Source: Saccharospirillaceae bacterium (GTDB taxonomy: Bacteria; Pseudomonadota; Gammaproteobacteria; Pseudomonadales; Oceanobacteraceae). Taken from it: a stretch of 64,000 nt of DNA. Within the stretch, counting starts at the first letter, position 1; the number at the start of each line of letters is the position of its first letter. This document shows, piece by piece, positions 9,027 through 18,467 of this stretch. Under the pieces are notes generated by a model. That model did not search any database. It saw only the letters and a program-made list of their open reading frames with translations, and had not been told where the DNA came from. The stretch spans positions 62,001-126,000 of the forward strand of contig JAKVCS010000004.1 in NCBI GenBank assembly GCA_022448365.1, in the 5' to 3' direction. The position numbers and the translations under genes were made by a program.

Positions 9027-9749
9027 TTAGCGGTTTAGTTCATACATCGTCATATTAACGGCCGTGGCCAGGTTCAGCGACTCAATGGCACCATTGCCGG
9101 TGATGGTGAACGGTACGGTATCGAATCCGGCCAATGCGTCCCTCGGTACCCCACGTGCTTCATTGCCAAACAGATAGCACTCAAACTCCCCGAAAGACGG
9201 TTCATTTAGTGGTGATCCCTGCATGTCCAGGGTTGCAATTCGTGGGTAGCGTTGTTGCAGTTGTTGCAGCGTCACTTCCTGATCAATCTCAACATGGAAG
9301 ATGGCTCCCATGCTGGAACGCACCACTTTGGGGTTAAACGGATCAACACTGCCCGGACTCAGAATACAGCGATAGCCACCGAACCAGCCTAACGTGCGCA
9401 AGATCGTCCCGAGGTTTCCCGGGTCTTGTATTTCATATAAATAGATCGACTTGTTGCGGGTTGGTTCGTTGTTGCCGTGATCAGTTCGGGGCAGTGGGAC
9501 AATCGCAATAATGCCCTGAGGTGATTTGGTATCTGAAATAGCAGCCATTTTTTTGCTGCTGATCAATGTTTTCTTAAAGCGTGTTGGCCAATCCTGATAA
9601 GTCTCTGTGACCAGAATTTCACAACGCTCAATGGATGTTTTCTCCAACTCCAGAATCAGATGCTCACCTTCCACCAGATAATGACCGAACTGAGTACGAT
9701 ACTTTTTCTGATGCAGTTTTTTAATGTCGTCGAGTTTCATGGTAGCCAT
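9027..9749 (-). CDS. TrmH/SpoU (SPOUT) family RNA 2'-O-methyltransferase
   Basis: SAM-dependent ribose methyltransferase of tRNA or rRNA. The N-terminal substrate-binding part (YLVEGEHLILE) is followed by the three SpoU motifs: DPGNLGTILRT, then YLFGNEARGVP, then IESLNLATAVNMTMYEL at the C-terminus, which builds the knotted cofactor site. I placed the start at the ATG at 9749 (240 residues). The frame continues to a TTG at 9797, but a promoter-like TACAAT lies inside that extension, so the upstream start is unlikely. The target nucleoside cannot be deduced; TrmH, RlmB and TsnR-like enzymes share these motifs. Confidence 0.88.
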   Translation of the reverse strand: MATMKLDDIKKLHQKKYRTQFGHYLVEGEHLILELEKTSIERCEILVTETYQDWPTRFKKTLISSKKMAAISDTKSPQGIIAIVPLPRTDHGNNEPTRNKSIYLYEIQDPGNLGTILRTLGWFGGYRCILSPGSVDPFNPKVVRSSMGAIFHVEIDQEVTLQQLQQRYPRIATLDMQGSPLNEPSFGEFECYLFGNEARGVPRDALAGFDTVPFTITGNGAIESLNLATAVNMTMYELNR

Positions 9750-9769
9750 TGTCTGGTTGAGAATGCGAT

Positions 9770-9797
9770 ATTGTACCTTGGCTGGGCGCCCGGCCAA
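9770..9797 (-). promoter_or_regulatory. Candidate promoter of the SpoU methyltransferase gene
   Basis: On the minus strand TTGGCC (9797-9792) and TACAAT (9775-9770) are 16 bases apart, predicting a transcript that begins about 15-20 bases before the ATG at 9749. Confidence 0.45.
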
Positions 9798-9883
9798 AAT
9801 CCATGAGAGATATGGAGCTGGCCGAGCATGCTTGCTCTATCCTGCGCAGAGAGAGGGCGCAGGACGAATAAAGGGTCTCCCTC

Positions 9884-12800
9884 CTAATTTTCTGCTGGCT
9901 GCTGCGCGTTATTCATACGGTTGTGCGGATCGCGTTTATATTTTCCCATTGCCAGTAGAACGGGAATCAGGATCAGTGTAATTGGGGTGGCAAATAACTC
10001 TCCAAACACTAATGAAACCGCAGCAGGTTTTAAATACTGTGCTTGTTCCGATGTTTCCATTAATAACGGTAACAATCCACAAACGGTTGTAACGGTGGTC
10101 AGAAAAATAGCCCGCAAGCGGCTTCGGCCAGCATCAATGAGAGCGTCTTTCACCGACATTCCCTGTTCATGGTAATTTCGATTGAAGCGTGTCATTAACA
10201 CCAGAGAATCATTAATCACAACGCCGGTCATCGCCATCATACCAAACAGCGACAGGATGCTTACCGGTAGCCCCATCAGTCCATGACCATAAATGGCACC
10301 GGCGTAGCCAAAAGGAATAATCGACATAATAATAAAGGGCTGATAGTAAGATTTCAGCGGCACGGCGAGCAAAATGTAAATAAGTAACAAAGTGAGGAGC
10401 ATGGCTTTTTTGAATCCGCCTTTTACGTCGCTGATTTCCTCAAATTCGCCAGCCGCTTTGATTTTTACGCCAGGGTATTGCTTCTCAAGCTGTGGAATGC
10501 TCTCTTTTTTCAACCTATCTAACACCTCTTCCGGTGCTGCGATATTGCGGTTTTGACGCCAATAAACACTGACAACACCCTCTCGGTCACGGCGATACAG
10601 AACCTGAGCTTCGCGCGTGAACTCAATGTCGGCAATTTCCGCCAGCGATACATATTTATTATCATCAACCCGCACCGGTGTCGCATGCAGTTGCTCTTGT
10701 GTACGACGCAGATTATCCGGGAAGCGCAATTGAATACGGGTTTCCTCCCCCTGGTATAGCAATCGCTGCACTTCCAGGTTACCGAACGCACCGCCAACGA
10801 TGAGCGCCAGATCAGCCTGCGTTAAACCCAGTTGCCGGCCTTGTTGATTGATGCTCAGACGCAGCTGACGCTGTCCACCCTGGCTGTCGTCATAGACATC
10901 ATTAACGCCGGGCAGTTGCTGCAATAATGGTTTTAATTGCTGTGCAACGCGGCGCGACAGTTCTCTGTCGCGGGAGGTGATGGATAATGCGGTACCACCG
11001 GCAGGCTCATCCGCTGCGGTAAATTGACTTGAGTATGCACCCTCGATGATGCCGGTATTCATCTGCCAGCGTTTTAGCAGTTCATTTGCGGGTATGGCTG
11101 ATAACGCTTCTGTGGTCAGTTCAGCTACGACTTCAACCGATTTCGCGGCGTCGGTAAACACAAACGCCCGCTCAATTGCTGAAGCCGATAAATCATAATC
11201 CTGCTGCAGTGACTCGTCGGTAACTTTTAACGCCTGCTCTAACTGAACACTGCCTTTCACTGCCAGAGGTACCGGAGCATCCAGATTCATGGTTACCTTT
11301 ACCTGGGCAAAGCGACCGGGGATTTCCGGAAAAAATGCGGCTTTAATGGTACCGTGACCCCATAAGCCATAGGCCAATACCATAAAGCTGACAAACAATA
11401 GCAACACCGCTGCTTTGTTATGTAGCGAGAAGCGCAATGCGGGTAAGTAATATCGTTCACCAAAATGGTCGAGCGCCGCGAGGCATGCCACCCTTACGCG
11501 ATTAATTATGCGGCTGAACCTGTTGTCTTTACCCGCTTTGGAGTGAGCCAGGTGTGCCGGCAAAATAAATTTGCTTTCAATCAATGAGAAAATCAGCGCG
11601 AGAATGACAATGGCTGAAAATCCAGCCAATACCTGAGCCAGTTCATTTTTAATCCAAAGCATGGGTGAAAAAGCGGCGATGGTTGTCAGTACACCAAAAA
11701 CAGTGGCAGTGGCAACGGCTTCAACGCCGGTTCGGGCAGCGTCACGCGGATTAGCAATTTCTCCTCTTGCGGTATGAATGCTTTCACCGACAACCACAGC
11801 ATCATCAACCAAGACGCCTAAAACCAGAATCATACCGAATAAGGTAATATCATTGATGGTGTAGTTTAACGGCCCCATTAACCACAACGCACCAGCCAGA
11901 GACACCGGAATACCAACGGCAACCCAAAAAGCCAGTTTGATGTTCAGGAACAGTCCCAGTAATAGCAGAACAATTAACAGCCCTTGCCAGGCATTGTTAC
12001 CTAAACGATTGAGCTGATCTTTAATATACGGTGCCATATCAGCCATGGCGTCGAGTTCTACGTTTGCCGGTAATGCTGGCTTAACATCTTTCAATACCTG
12101 CTGAATTGCTTCACTGACGTGTAGCAGATTATCCTTACGGCTGGTTGATACCAGAATCGCTGCTGCAGATTTTCCCTGATAACGAACAACGGAATCTCCC
12201 TGATTAAAATCGCGTTTAATGTCGGCAATATCTTTTAAATAAATGGTACCTTCCTGAGTGTTAATTACCGGTAAGTTACGTAATTTTAGTAGGGTATCCG
12301 CGGTCATATCGCTACGCAGCACCAGAGTCCCTTGTGCTGTCTTTAATTCACCACTTCGATATTCCAGTGACCATTGCTTAATGCGCTGATTCAAACCACT
12401 GATATCAAGATTGTATCGACGTAATTTTTCCGGGTCCGGCTCAATGGTTAATAATTGGCGGGAATCGGCCAGATTTGTGACCTGAGAAATGTCCGGGTGC
12501 GCTTTTAACGCTTGAACCGTGCGAATGACAGATTGTTTTAGAGTCTTGTTATCGACATCACCATAAACCACCACATAAGCCGCGAGGTTGGTGAATTCGT
12601 CCCGCACCACTTGTGGTTGTTCGGCTGCGAGGGGAAATCCCTGAATAACGTTCACTTTATTGCGGATATCATCGAGCAGGCGACTTAAATCAGTATCTGT
12701 GGTTTTTTTAACGGTAACGCGCGATAAGCCTGGCTGAGAAACAGAAGTGATTTTTTCAATACCGGGAATTGAGCTGATCGCATCCTCGACACGTTGAGTG

Positions 12801-12991
12801 ATACTCTCGTCTACCTGAGCTGCGGTACCACCGGGATACACCACATAAATGTTAATTCGGCTGGGAGGAATCTGAGGGAAACTTTCCACTCGAATCGTTG
12901 CTATCGACAGAATACCGCCGGCGAGAATCATCACCATCAACAAATTGGCAGCAACCGGATTATCGATAAACCAATTGGTTAACCATTTCAT
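9884..12991 (-). CDS. RND-family efflux pump inner-membrane transporter
   Basis: Proton-driven RND exporter, 1035 residues, with the family's duplicated plan: TM1, a large periplasmic porter domain, TM2-6, a second porter domain and TM8-12. The N-terminal DNPVAANLLMVMILAGG and the TM4 relay motif GVLVDDAVVVGESI, with its two adjacent aspartates, are visible; the second half repeats GMMAMTGVVINDSLVLM. Sequence flavour is that of the AcrB/MexF-like efflux group rather than heavy-metal (CusA) pumps. Its start overlaps the stop of the adaptor gene by four bases (ATGA), so the two are translationally coupled. No outer-membrane TolC-type gene is nearby, so it presumably uses a shared channel. Confidence 0.95.
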   Translation of the reverse strand: MKWLTNWFIDNPVAANLLMVMILAGGILSIATIRVESFPQIPPSRINIYVVYPGGTAAQVDESITQRVEDAISSIPGIEKITSVSQPGLSRVTVKKTTDTDLSRLLDDIRNKVNVIQGFPLAAEQPQVVRDEFTNLAAYVVVYGDVDNKTLKQSVIRTVQALKAHPDISQVTNLADSRQLLTIEPDPEKLRRYNLDISGLNQRIKQWSLEYRSGELKTAQGTLVLRSDMTADTLLKLRNLPVINTQEGTIYLKDIADIKRDFNQGDSVVRYQGKSAAAILVSTSRKDNLLHVSEAIQQVLKDVKPALPANVELDAMADMAPYIKDQLNRLGNNAWQGLLIVLLLLGLFLNIKLAFWVAVGIPVSLAGALWLMGPLNYTINDITLFGMILVLGVLVDDAVVVGESIHTARGEIANPRDAARTGVEAVATATVFGVLTTIAAFSPMLWIKNELAQVLAGFSAIVILALIFSLIESKFILPAHLAHSKAGKDNRFSRIINRVRVACLAALDHFGERYYLPALRFSLHNKAAVLLLFVSFMVLAYGLWGHGTIKAAFFPEIPGRFAQVKVTMNLDAPVPLAVKGSVQLEQALKVTDESLQQDYDLSASAIERAFVFTDAAKSVEVVAELTTEALSAIPANELLKRWQMNTGIIEGAYSSQFTAADEPAGGTALSITSRDRELSRRVAQQLKPLLQQLPGVNDVYDDSQGGQRQLRLSINQQGRQLGLTQADLALIVGGAFGNLEVQRLLYQGEETRIQLRFPDNLRRTQEQLHATPVRVDDNKYVSLAEIADIEFTREAQVLYRRDREGVVSVYWRQNRNIAAPEEVLDRLKKESIPQLEKQYPGVKIKAAGEFEEISDVKGGFKKAMLLTLLLIYILLAVPLKSYYQPFIIMSIIPFGYAGAIYGHGLMGLPVSILSLFGMMAMTGVVINDSLVLMTRFNRNYHEQGMSVKDALIDAGRSRLRAIFLTTVTTVCGLLPLLMETSEQAQYLKPAAVSLVFGELFATPITLILIPVLLAMGKYKRDPHNRMNNAQQPAEN

Positions 12992-14133
12992 TGGGCTGTC
13001 CCTGCTGTTGCTGATTGTGGTTTAACCTGCTGACCATTAATCATTGAACCCAGAGGGTAGAGCACAATCTGTCGTGGCAAACTCGATTGCTGTTTAAAAC
13101 GTACAACAACCTGCTCCACGCTTTGCGCTAACAGCTCAACTTCTTCCAGTTGTAACAGGTTTTGTGCATTGATACTCCAGACGTTACCGTCTTCTGTCAG
13201 AACGGACGCGGGTGCGATAAATGCCTGTTGTTGTTCATTGCCATTAAAAGTCAGATCAACTTGAGTGTCTGGCAATAATGGCAGTTGCTGTTGTTGGGGT
13301 TGATACGGTGAATCGACTTTAACAATCAGACTGCGCTGGCGCGTACTTTTTTCTCGTACCGGACTGATGTAGCGCACATTCCCCTGCCATTTTTTGCCAT
13401 TATTGGTCGTAACCAATACGGCATCGCCTTTGCTGAGTTGCGGCAGCTGCGCCCAATCGCTTTCCGGCATTTCAACTTTGATATCGATAGATTCACTGGC
13501 AGCAATGACAAACGTTTCGCTGTTGCTGGGTAACCACTGCCCTGGTGTCACCAGACGCTGCAGAATAATGGCTGAAAAAGGTGCGTGGATTGCTGTGTCT
13601 TGCAACCGTTGTTGTGCGTTATTTAACTCACTGGTTGCTGCTTTAACATCCGCTTGTGCTGATTCAACCTGTGGTTCATAACGAGCATAAGGGGTTCGGA
13701 GTTTGCCGCCTGATCGTTTAGCGACGGTTTGTTCGTGTAGTGTTTTTTCCAGATTAAGTTGCGCATTCGCCAGACGGCTGCGCGCACTGTCAAGTTGCGC
13801 CTGATACTGACTGTCTTGAATCTTTAACAATAACTGGCCATCACTGACCAATACACCCGGTTCAAGGAGCGCAGACAGTTCACTGATACGCCCGTCTACT
13901 GCAGCAACCAATCGGGTTGGCCAGCGTGCCTGAGTAATTCCACTGGCGTCTATCTGAACCTGATAATTCTGCGGTTGCAGTGATACGACAGAAACCGGTA
14001 GCAAAACGTTTTCTTCGTCGATTGGGGTTTCAGGCTCCGGTGCCATAAACACCAGCCAGGCCAGCACCGTAATAAAAATCAGAATCGACGAGTATAGCCA
14101 TTTTCGGTTGGCTGATGCTGCAGGCATAGTCAT
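12988..14133 (-). CDS. RND pump periplasmic adaptor (membrane fusion protein)
   Basis: HlyD/AcrA-type adaptor of 381 residues linking the RND pump to an outer-membrane channel. A single N-terminal anchor helix (residues 13-30) lacks a lipobox cysteine. It is followed by the lipoyl half-motif (ARWPTRLVAAVDGRISEL), a helical hairpin rich in Q and A (about 105-175), a second lipoyl half (DTAIHAPFSAIILQRLVTPG), and beta-barrel and proximal domains. It precedes and overlaps the transporter gene by four bases. Substrate is unknown. Confidence 0.93.
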   Translation of the reverse strand: MTMPAASANRKWLYSSILIFITVLAWLVFMAPEPETPIDEENVLLPVSVVSLQPQNYQVQIDASGITQARWPTRLVAAVDGRISELSALLEPGVLVSDGQLLLKIQDSQYQAQLDSARSRLANAQLNLEKTLHEQTVAKRSGGKLRTPYARYEPQVESAQADVKAATSELNNAQQRLQDTAIHAPFSAIILQRLVTPGQWLPSNSETFVIAASESIDIKVEMPESDWAQLPQLSKGDAVLVTTNNGKKWQGNVRYISPVREKSTRQRSLIVKVDSPYQPQQQQLPLLPDTQVDLTFNGNEQQQAFIAPASVLTEDGNVWSINAQNLLQLEEVELLAQSVEQVVVRFKQQSSLPRQIVLYPLGSMINGQQVKPQSATAGTAQ

Positions 14134-14200
14134 GACGTTCCTGTTGTTAGATTTATGAATGTAAGTGTCGGTTGGTCAGTGTAGTTATTCAGCCTGAACC

Positions 14201-15061
14201 TCAACTGAAGGCGTTGAGTCGCTGACTAATCTCTTTCAGGCGCGATAACGTTTGCATCGCCAGCGGTAACGCGATCGCTGCCTCAGCATATTCCCATGAG
14301 TAGCTGATAATGGAAAATAACTTGCCGGGAGTGGCATCTGCCATTGACGCACATAACCATAAATTGAAAATAATAAAACCACCAATCATGGTAAAAATCA
14401 GACCATACAGGATTGCATCGCTGTCGGATAAATGAATTTCATGCCGACGCAGTGCCTGCAGATGAGAAATCAGCCGCATCGAAGATACACCGTTCAGAAT
14501 ATTCACCTGACGCTCCATCTGGCTGTTCAGTGCACGGTTAAGGCGATAAAACAAAGCGTGGAAGCCGGCGTATAAAATAACCATTGCTAGTAACAGTACT
14601 CCTGCTGCTAATGCCAGACGATAGTCGAAAAGGGCAAGAATGATCAGAGAGACCGCTAACTGAATAACCGCCGTGAATAATTCAGGGACATTGTTTTCAA
14701 GAAAATCAACCAGCTCACGCGCCATATCCAAACGTGCACTACGAACCGACACGCTCTCTTTATGATGACGTTGATCGACCTCAATGCCGAGCCGAACGCG
14801 AATCGAACCATACGCTCGGGTGTCGTAAATTCTGCGACCGACGGAAATAAGAATCAGAGCGAAAAATACCACGGCCAGATTCAGCAAATCGTCGTGTTTC
14901 TGCTGCAGTAATCCATCGATTGCAAAGCCAATTAAGAGTGGAATTAACGCCAGTAAGGCATTTTCGATCACGACTAATAGCCAGGTAATCCCTATCTGAT
15001 GTGGGAAATGACGTAATAACAGTGATAACCCGATGGGTCCGGATAGCCCCCGCGATGACAT
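14201..15061 (-). CDS. Stand-alone ABC-transporter six-TM domain protein (ABC_membrane_3 type)
   Basis: 286 residues resembling the transmembrane half of an ABC exporter without the ATPase domain. Hydrophobic helices lie near residues 21-49, 61-75, 129-147, 148-168 and 212-235. The intracellular-loop pattern (RIYDTRAYGSIRVRLGIEV...) resembles ABC exporter coupling regions. There is no Walker A or signature motif anywhere, and no nucleotide-binding gene is adjacent. Pfam recognises stand-alone proteins of this type (ABC_membrane_3), so this is probably the natural form rather than a truncation. It lies 67 bases upstream of the RND adaptor in the same direction and may be the first gene of that operon. 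Its function is unknown. Confidence 0.75.
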   Translation of the reverse strand: MSSRGLSGPIGLSLLLRHFPHQIGITWLLVVIENALLALIPLLIGFAIDGLLQQKHDDLLNLAVVFFALILISVGRRIYDTRAYGSIRVRLGIEVDQRHHKESVSVRSARLDMARELVDFLENNVPELFTAVIQLAVSLIILALFDYRLALAAGVLLLAMVILYAGFHALFYRLNRALNSQMERQVNILNGVSSMRLISHLQALRRHEIHLSDSDAILYGLIFTMIGGFIIFNLWLCASMADATPGKLFSIISYSWEYAEAAIALPLAMQTLSRLKEISQRLNAFS

Positions 15062-15213
15062 AAAGAACTGCTCCTGTAATAAATATCAGCCGTTGTCAGA
15101 ATAAAGCAATTCGATGACGCGGACGTGTCTTTTATCGAGGGATTTATGACCAGCGGATGCAACAGTCTTTCTTGTGTTATGACGGTGTGGTGTGTGATGT
15201 ATTAACGTATCGA

Positions 15214-15263
15214 TAGATTACGAGTGCAGTTGGTATTGTAGATTACGAGCGAAGTTGGTGTTG
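15214..15263. repeat. 25-bp tandem duplication across the queG stop codon
   Basis: 15214-15238 and 15239-15263 are adjacent direct copies matching at 22 of 25 positions; both begin TAGATTACGAG. The second copy contains the queG stop (TTA on the plus strand at 15243-15245) and last codons, so the end of the gene has been duplicated downstream. Confidence 0.75.
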
Positions 15264-16337
15264 TTGCAAAGCCCAGTCGATATGTTGCTGAACCAGCTCG
15301 GAAGCGCACGGTCTTGCCTTTTCCAGGGCGTCGACTACTTCGAGGCTGGCAGGGGCGTTGCCGAGTGCTACGGCGATATTGCGTTGCCAGTTTTCATATC
15401 CAGTGCGGCGAATTGGCATGCCTTCGGTACGTTTCAGGAACGTGGTCTCATCCCAGGCAAATAGTTCCAGCAGCGTTGCTTTGTCGAGTTGATGACGAGG
15501 AGAAAAGTCCGGTTCTTCGGTGGTCTTGCTGAAGCGATTCCAGGGGCAACCGATCTGGCAGTCGTCACAGCCAAAAATACGGTTGCCAATGCCTTTGCGC
15601 AATTCCAGCGGAATCGGTCCGTCGAGTTCAATGGTCAGGTAGGAAATGCATTTGCGTGCATCCAATACGTGCGGCCCAACAAATGCCTGAGTCGGGCAAA
15701 TGTCCAAACACGATGTGCAGCGTCCACAGTGTTCTTTCTGGTAGCTATCGTCGGTTGGTAGTGGCAGGTCGGTCAGAATTTCACCGAGGAAAAAATACGA
15801 GCCAGCCTGACGATTTATCAACATGGTATTCTTACCAATCCACCCCAGTCCGGCTTTATTGGCCAGCGCACGTTCCAGCAGTGGCGCGCTGTCAACAAAA
15901 GCGCGATAGCTCATACCTTGCTGTTGATTCACAGCTTCGATGGCTTGCTGAATTTTTTTACCCAGTTGCGTCAGGCGCTTGCGAATCAGTTTGTGATAAT
16001 CGCGACCGAGGGCATAGCGTGAGATGTAGGCATGATGTTTATTCTGCAGTTGGCTGGTAAGTTCGATGCCCGGAGCCAGGTAATCCATCCGCAGGCTGAT
16101 GACACGTATGCTGCCCGGTTGCAGTTCATCGGGTCGTGAACGCATATTGCCATGATCGGCCATATACGCCATTTCACCGTGGTAGCCCTGCTTTAACCAC
16201 TGCTGCAGACGGTGTTCGTGTTCACCCAGATTGATATCAGTAATCCCAAGCTGCTGGAAGCCCAGTTCCTGAGCCCATTGTTCGATCTGCTCACGCAGGT
16301 CTGAAGCAACAGTAAAATGGGGTAAATCTGAGGTCAT
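15243..16337 (-). CDS. queG: Epoxyqueuosine reductase QueG
   Basis: Cobalamin- and iron-sulfur-dependent enzyme that reduces epoxyqueuosine in tRNA to queuosine. The ATG at 16337 gives 364 residues, the family length; the open frame extends 145 residues further upstream into nnr antisense sequence with no protein-like character. Visible are LGFQQLGITD at the N-terminus, the cobalamin-domain segment SYFFLGEILTDLPLP, the two [4Fe-4S] motifs CGRCTSCLDICPTQAF and GCDDCQIGCPWNRF, and a C-terminal HEAT-like tail (GYENWQRNIAVALGNAP). It is divergent from nnr, as in many gammaproteobacteria. Its 3' end is tandemly duplicated. Confidence 0.95.
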   Translation of the reverse strand: MTSDLPHFTVASDLREQIEQWAQELGFQQLGITDINLGEHEHRLQQWLKQGYHGEMAYMADHGNMRSRPDELQPGSIRVISLRMDYLAPGIELTSQLQNKHHAYISRYALGRDYHKLIRKRLTQLGKKIQQAIEAVNQQQGMSYRAFVDSAPLLERALANKAGLGWIGKNTMLINRQAGSYFFLGEILTDLPLPTDDSYQKEHCGRCTSCLDICPTQAFVGPHVLDARKCISYLTIELDGPIPLELRKGIGNRIFGCDDCQIGCPWNRFSKTTEEPDFSPRHQLDKATLLELFAWDETTFLKRTEGMPIRRTGYENWQRNIAVALGNAPASLEVVDALEKARPCASELVQQHIDWALQQHQLRS

Positions 16338-16364
16338 GTGCAGGACTTGAAAGGTACTTGTCGA

Positions 16365-16370
16365 TATAAT
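16365..16370 (+). promoter_or_regulatory. Consensus -10 box upstream of nnr
   Basis: A perfect TATAAT lies 36 bases before the nnr ATG, in the 68-base queG/nnr divergent gap. No good -35 is spaced correctly (TTGAAA at 16347 is only 12 bases away), so the promoter may need an activator. Confidence 0.35.
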
Positions 16371-16405
16371 TCCGACAAATTTACCACATTGAAGGCCAAG
16401 CAGGG

Positions 16406-17941
16406 ATGAACCGACCTTACTCAGCGAAAGATCATTTACCCGGCGAACTCTACAGTGCCGCCCAGGTACAGGAGCTGGATGCTCTGGCGATTGCTCAGAT
16501 TCATCAGGAAAGCGGTGATGATGGTGGGTTCGAACTGATGTCCCGTGCGGCAGAAGCCGCCTTTGCCTGCATGTTGGAGCGCTGGCCAGAAGAAGGGTCG
16601 GTCTGTGTTTTTGCCGGACCGGGCAATAACGGTGGTGATGCTTATGTGTTGGCGGCACTGGCCTGTCATCATGGTCTGGACGTTGTGTTTTATACCCTGG
16701 GTGATCACAGCCAGATGTCGGCCACTGCCAGTAAAGCGCGAGAAATGGCGCTGGAAGCCGGTGTTGAGCCACAAGTCTTTCGCGATGAGTTGGTGTACGA
16801 AGGCGGTGTCATTATCGATGGTCTGTTGGGGACTGGCCTCAATAAAGTGGTTGAGGGTGAGTACGCCCAGGCGATCGCTGCCATGAATGCTCATCTGGCC
16901 GATGTGTTATCGCTCGACTTACCCTCGGGGCTGAATGCAGACTCCGGTCAGATTATGGGTTGTGCAGTGGAAGCCAGTCTGACGGTGACCTTCATCGGTG
17001 TGAAACAGGGTTTACTCACGTCTGATGGTCCGGATGTTTCCGGAGAAGTGGCGTTTGCATCTTTGGCGATCGATCCTCTGATTTATCATCAGGAGCGAGC
17101 GAACTGTGAGCGTATCAGTTGGGATCGTCTTGAGCGTCTGGGGCAGCGTTTACCTGCGCGCCGAGGTAACTCACACAAAGGCGAGTTTGGTCATGTCGTG
17201 GTGGTGGGAGGCGATCATGGTATGGGAGGCGCCGTTGCGATGGCGGTTGACGCTGCCGGTCGATGTGGTTCGGGATTGATTCGCTGTGCTACCCGCAGCG
17301 AGCACGTGACGCCTATTCTGGTGCGTCGTCCGGAAGCCATGGTGCGTGCCGTCGAATCTGGGCTCGAATTGCAGCCGTTGTTGGAAAAAAGCACCGTGAT
17401 TGCGTGTGGCCCCGGTCTGGGTCAGAGCAGTTGGTCTGAGTTGTTGCTGCAGCAGGTATTACATGCGGAATCTCCGCTGGTACTCGATGCTGATGGTCTG
17501 AACCTGCTGGCATCACCCGGCTGGAAGCGCAGTTTTACTGAGCGTGACGTGATTATTACCCCGCATCCGGGTGAAGCTGCCCGTTTATTAGGGACCAGCA
17601 TTGAGCAGGTGCAGGCAGACCGATTTGCTGCCGCACGCCAGCTGGCACAGGACTACGACGCTGTTGTCGTGTTAAAAGGTCAGGGAACGCTGATTGCAGC
17701 ACCAGAAGGCAACGTGGCTTTGTGCACAGATGGTAATCCTGGCATGGCCTGTGGCGGCATGGGGGATGTCTTAACTGGCGTCATTGCTGCGTTGCTGGCC
17801 CAGGGGATGTCTCCCTGGCAGGCCGCTCGTTACGGTGTCTGTATCCACAGTGGCGCAGCTGACCTGGCTGCGGCAATAAATGGTCAGCGCGGTTTGCTGG
17901 CCACCGATTTAATGCCCTATTTAAGAGAGTTAATGAACTGA
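16406..17941 (+). CDS. nnr: Bifunctional NAD(P)H-hydrate epimerase / ADP-dependent dehydratase
   Basis: Repairs damaged NAD(P)HX. The N-terminal epimerase domain (about 1-220) has GPGNNGGDAYV and DLPSGLNADSG. The C-terminal carbohydrate-kinase-like dehydratase (about 235-505) begins HKGEFGHVVVVGG and carries DADGLNLL, TPHPGEAARLL and the nucleotide motif GNPGMACGGMGDVLTG. At 511 residues it is a standard YjeF fusion. Its TGA overlaps the tsaE ATG (TGATG), and the run nnr-tsaE-amiB-mutL-miaA-hfq is tightly packed, so it probably heads that operon. Confidence 0.96.
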   Translation: MNRPYSAKDHLPGELYSAAQVQELDALAIAQIHQESGDDGGFELMSRAAEAAFACMLERWPEEGSVCVFAGPGNNGGDAYVLAALACHHGLDVVFYTLGDHSQMSATASKAREMALEAGVEPQVFRDELVYEGGVIIDGLLGTGLNKVVEGEYAQAIAAMNAHLADVLSLDLPSGLNADSGQIMGCAVEASLTVTFIGVKQGLLTSDGPDVSGEVAFASLAIDPLIYHQERANCERISWDRLERLGQRLPARRGNSHKGEFGHVVVVGGDHGMGGAVAMAVDAAGRCGSGLIRCATRSEHVTPILVRRPEAMVRAVESGLELQPLLEKSTVIACGPGLGQSSWSELLLQQVLHAESPLVLDADGLNLLASPGWKRSFTERDVIITPHPGEAARLLGTSIEQVQADRFAAARQLAQDYDAVVVLKGQGTLIAAPEGNVALCTDGNPGMACGGMGDVLTGVIAALLAQGMSPWQAARYGVCIHSGAADLAAAINGQRGLLATDLMPYLRELMN

Positions 17942-18441
17942 TGTGCCCTGCTGAGAAGAATCATTCACCTGCCATTGAGTTAACCGGCGAACCGGAAATG
18001 CTGGCGTATGCCGCAAAGGTGGCAGAGTTTTTAAGGCAGCAGCAATTAACCGATGCTGGTCTGGTGATTTTTCTCGAAGGTACTCTAGGCGCCGGGAAAA
18101 CCACTTTTTCCCGCGGCCTGGTTCAGGGCCTGGGCCACCTGGGAGCGGTAAAAAGCCCGACCTACACTCTGGTAGAAGATTACGCGCTGGCGGGTGTGAA
18201 GGTCTGCCACTTTGATTTGTACCGCCTGGCAGATCCTGAAGAACTGGAGTTTATGGGGATTCGCGATTATCTCAGCGATGGGGCATTATGCCTGATCGAG
18301 TGGGCCGACAAGGGGCGGGGGATTTTACCCGCAGCCGATTTGGTTCTGAGCATTGATGATCTGGGTGAAAGCCGCAGGTTAATCTGGCAGTCAGACTCTG
18401 AGCGGTCACAAAGCTGGGTCGCTGAACTGAGCGCGCTGTAA
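17941..18441 (+). CDS. tsaE: TsaE, tRNA t6A biosynthesis ATPase
   Basis: P-loop ATPase that works with TsaB and TsaD to make N6-threonylcarbamoyladenosine at tRNA position 37. The Walker A FLEGTLGAGKTTFSRG, the switch-like KSPTYTLVEDY, HFDLYRLADPEELE and LIEWADKG are all present. 166 residues is normal. It overlaps nnr by one base and lies 26 bases before amiB. Confidence 0.95.
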   Translation: MCPAEKNHSPAIELTGEPEMLAYAAKVAEFLRQQQLTDAGLVIFLEGTLGAGKTTFSRGLVQGLGHLGAVKSPTYTLVEDYALAGVKVCHFDLYRLADPEELEFMGIRDYLSDGALCLIEWADKGRGILPAADLVLSIDDLGESRRLIWQSDSERSQSWVAELSAL

Positions 18442-18467
18442 CGGGAACATACCTTATTAATGAAGTT

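Noticed and set aside
9797-9863. Hairpins after the RND gene (CCTGCGC/GCGCAGG at 9841-9863; GAGCA/TGCTC near 9820)
   Set aside because: No U-run follows on the minus strand; too weak to call a terminator.
15243-16772. 509-residue reading frame containing queG
   Set aside because: The first 145 residues are antisense to nnr, His/Pro/Arg-rich and unlike any protein; the family start fits ATG 16337.
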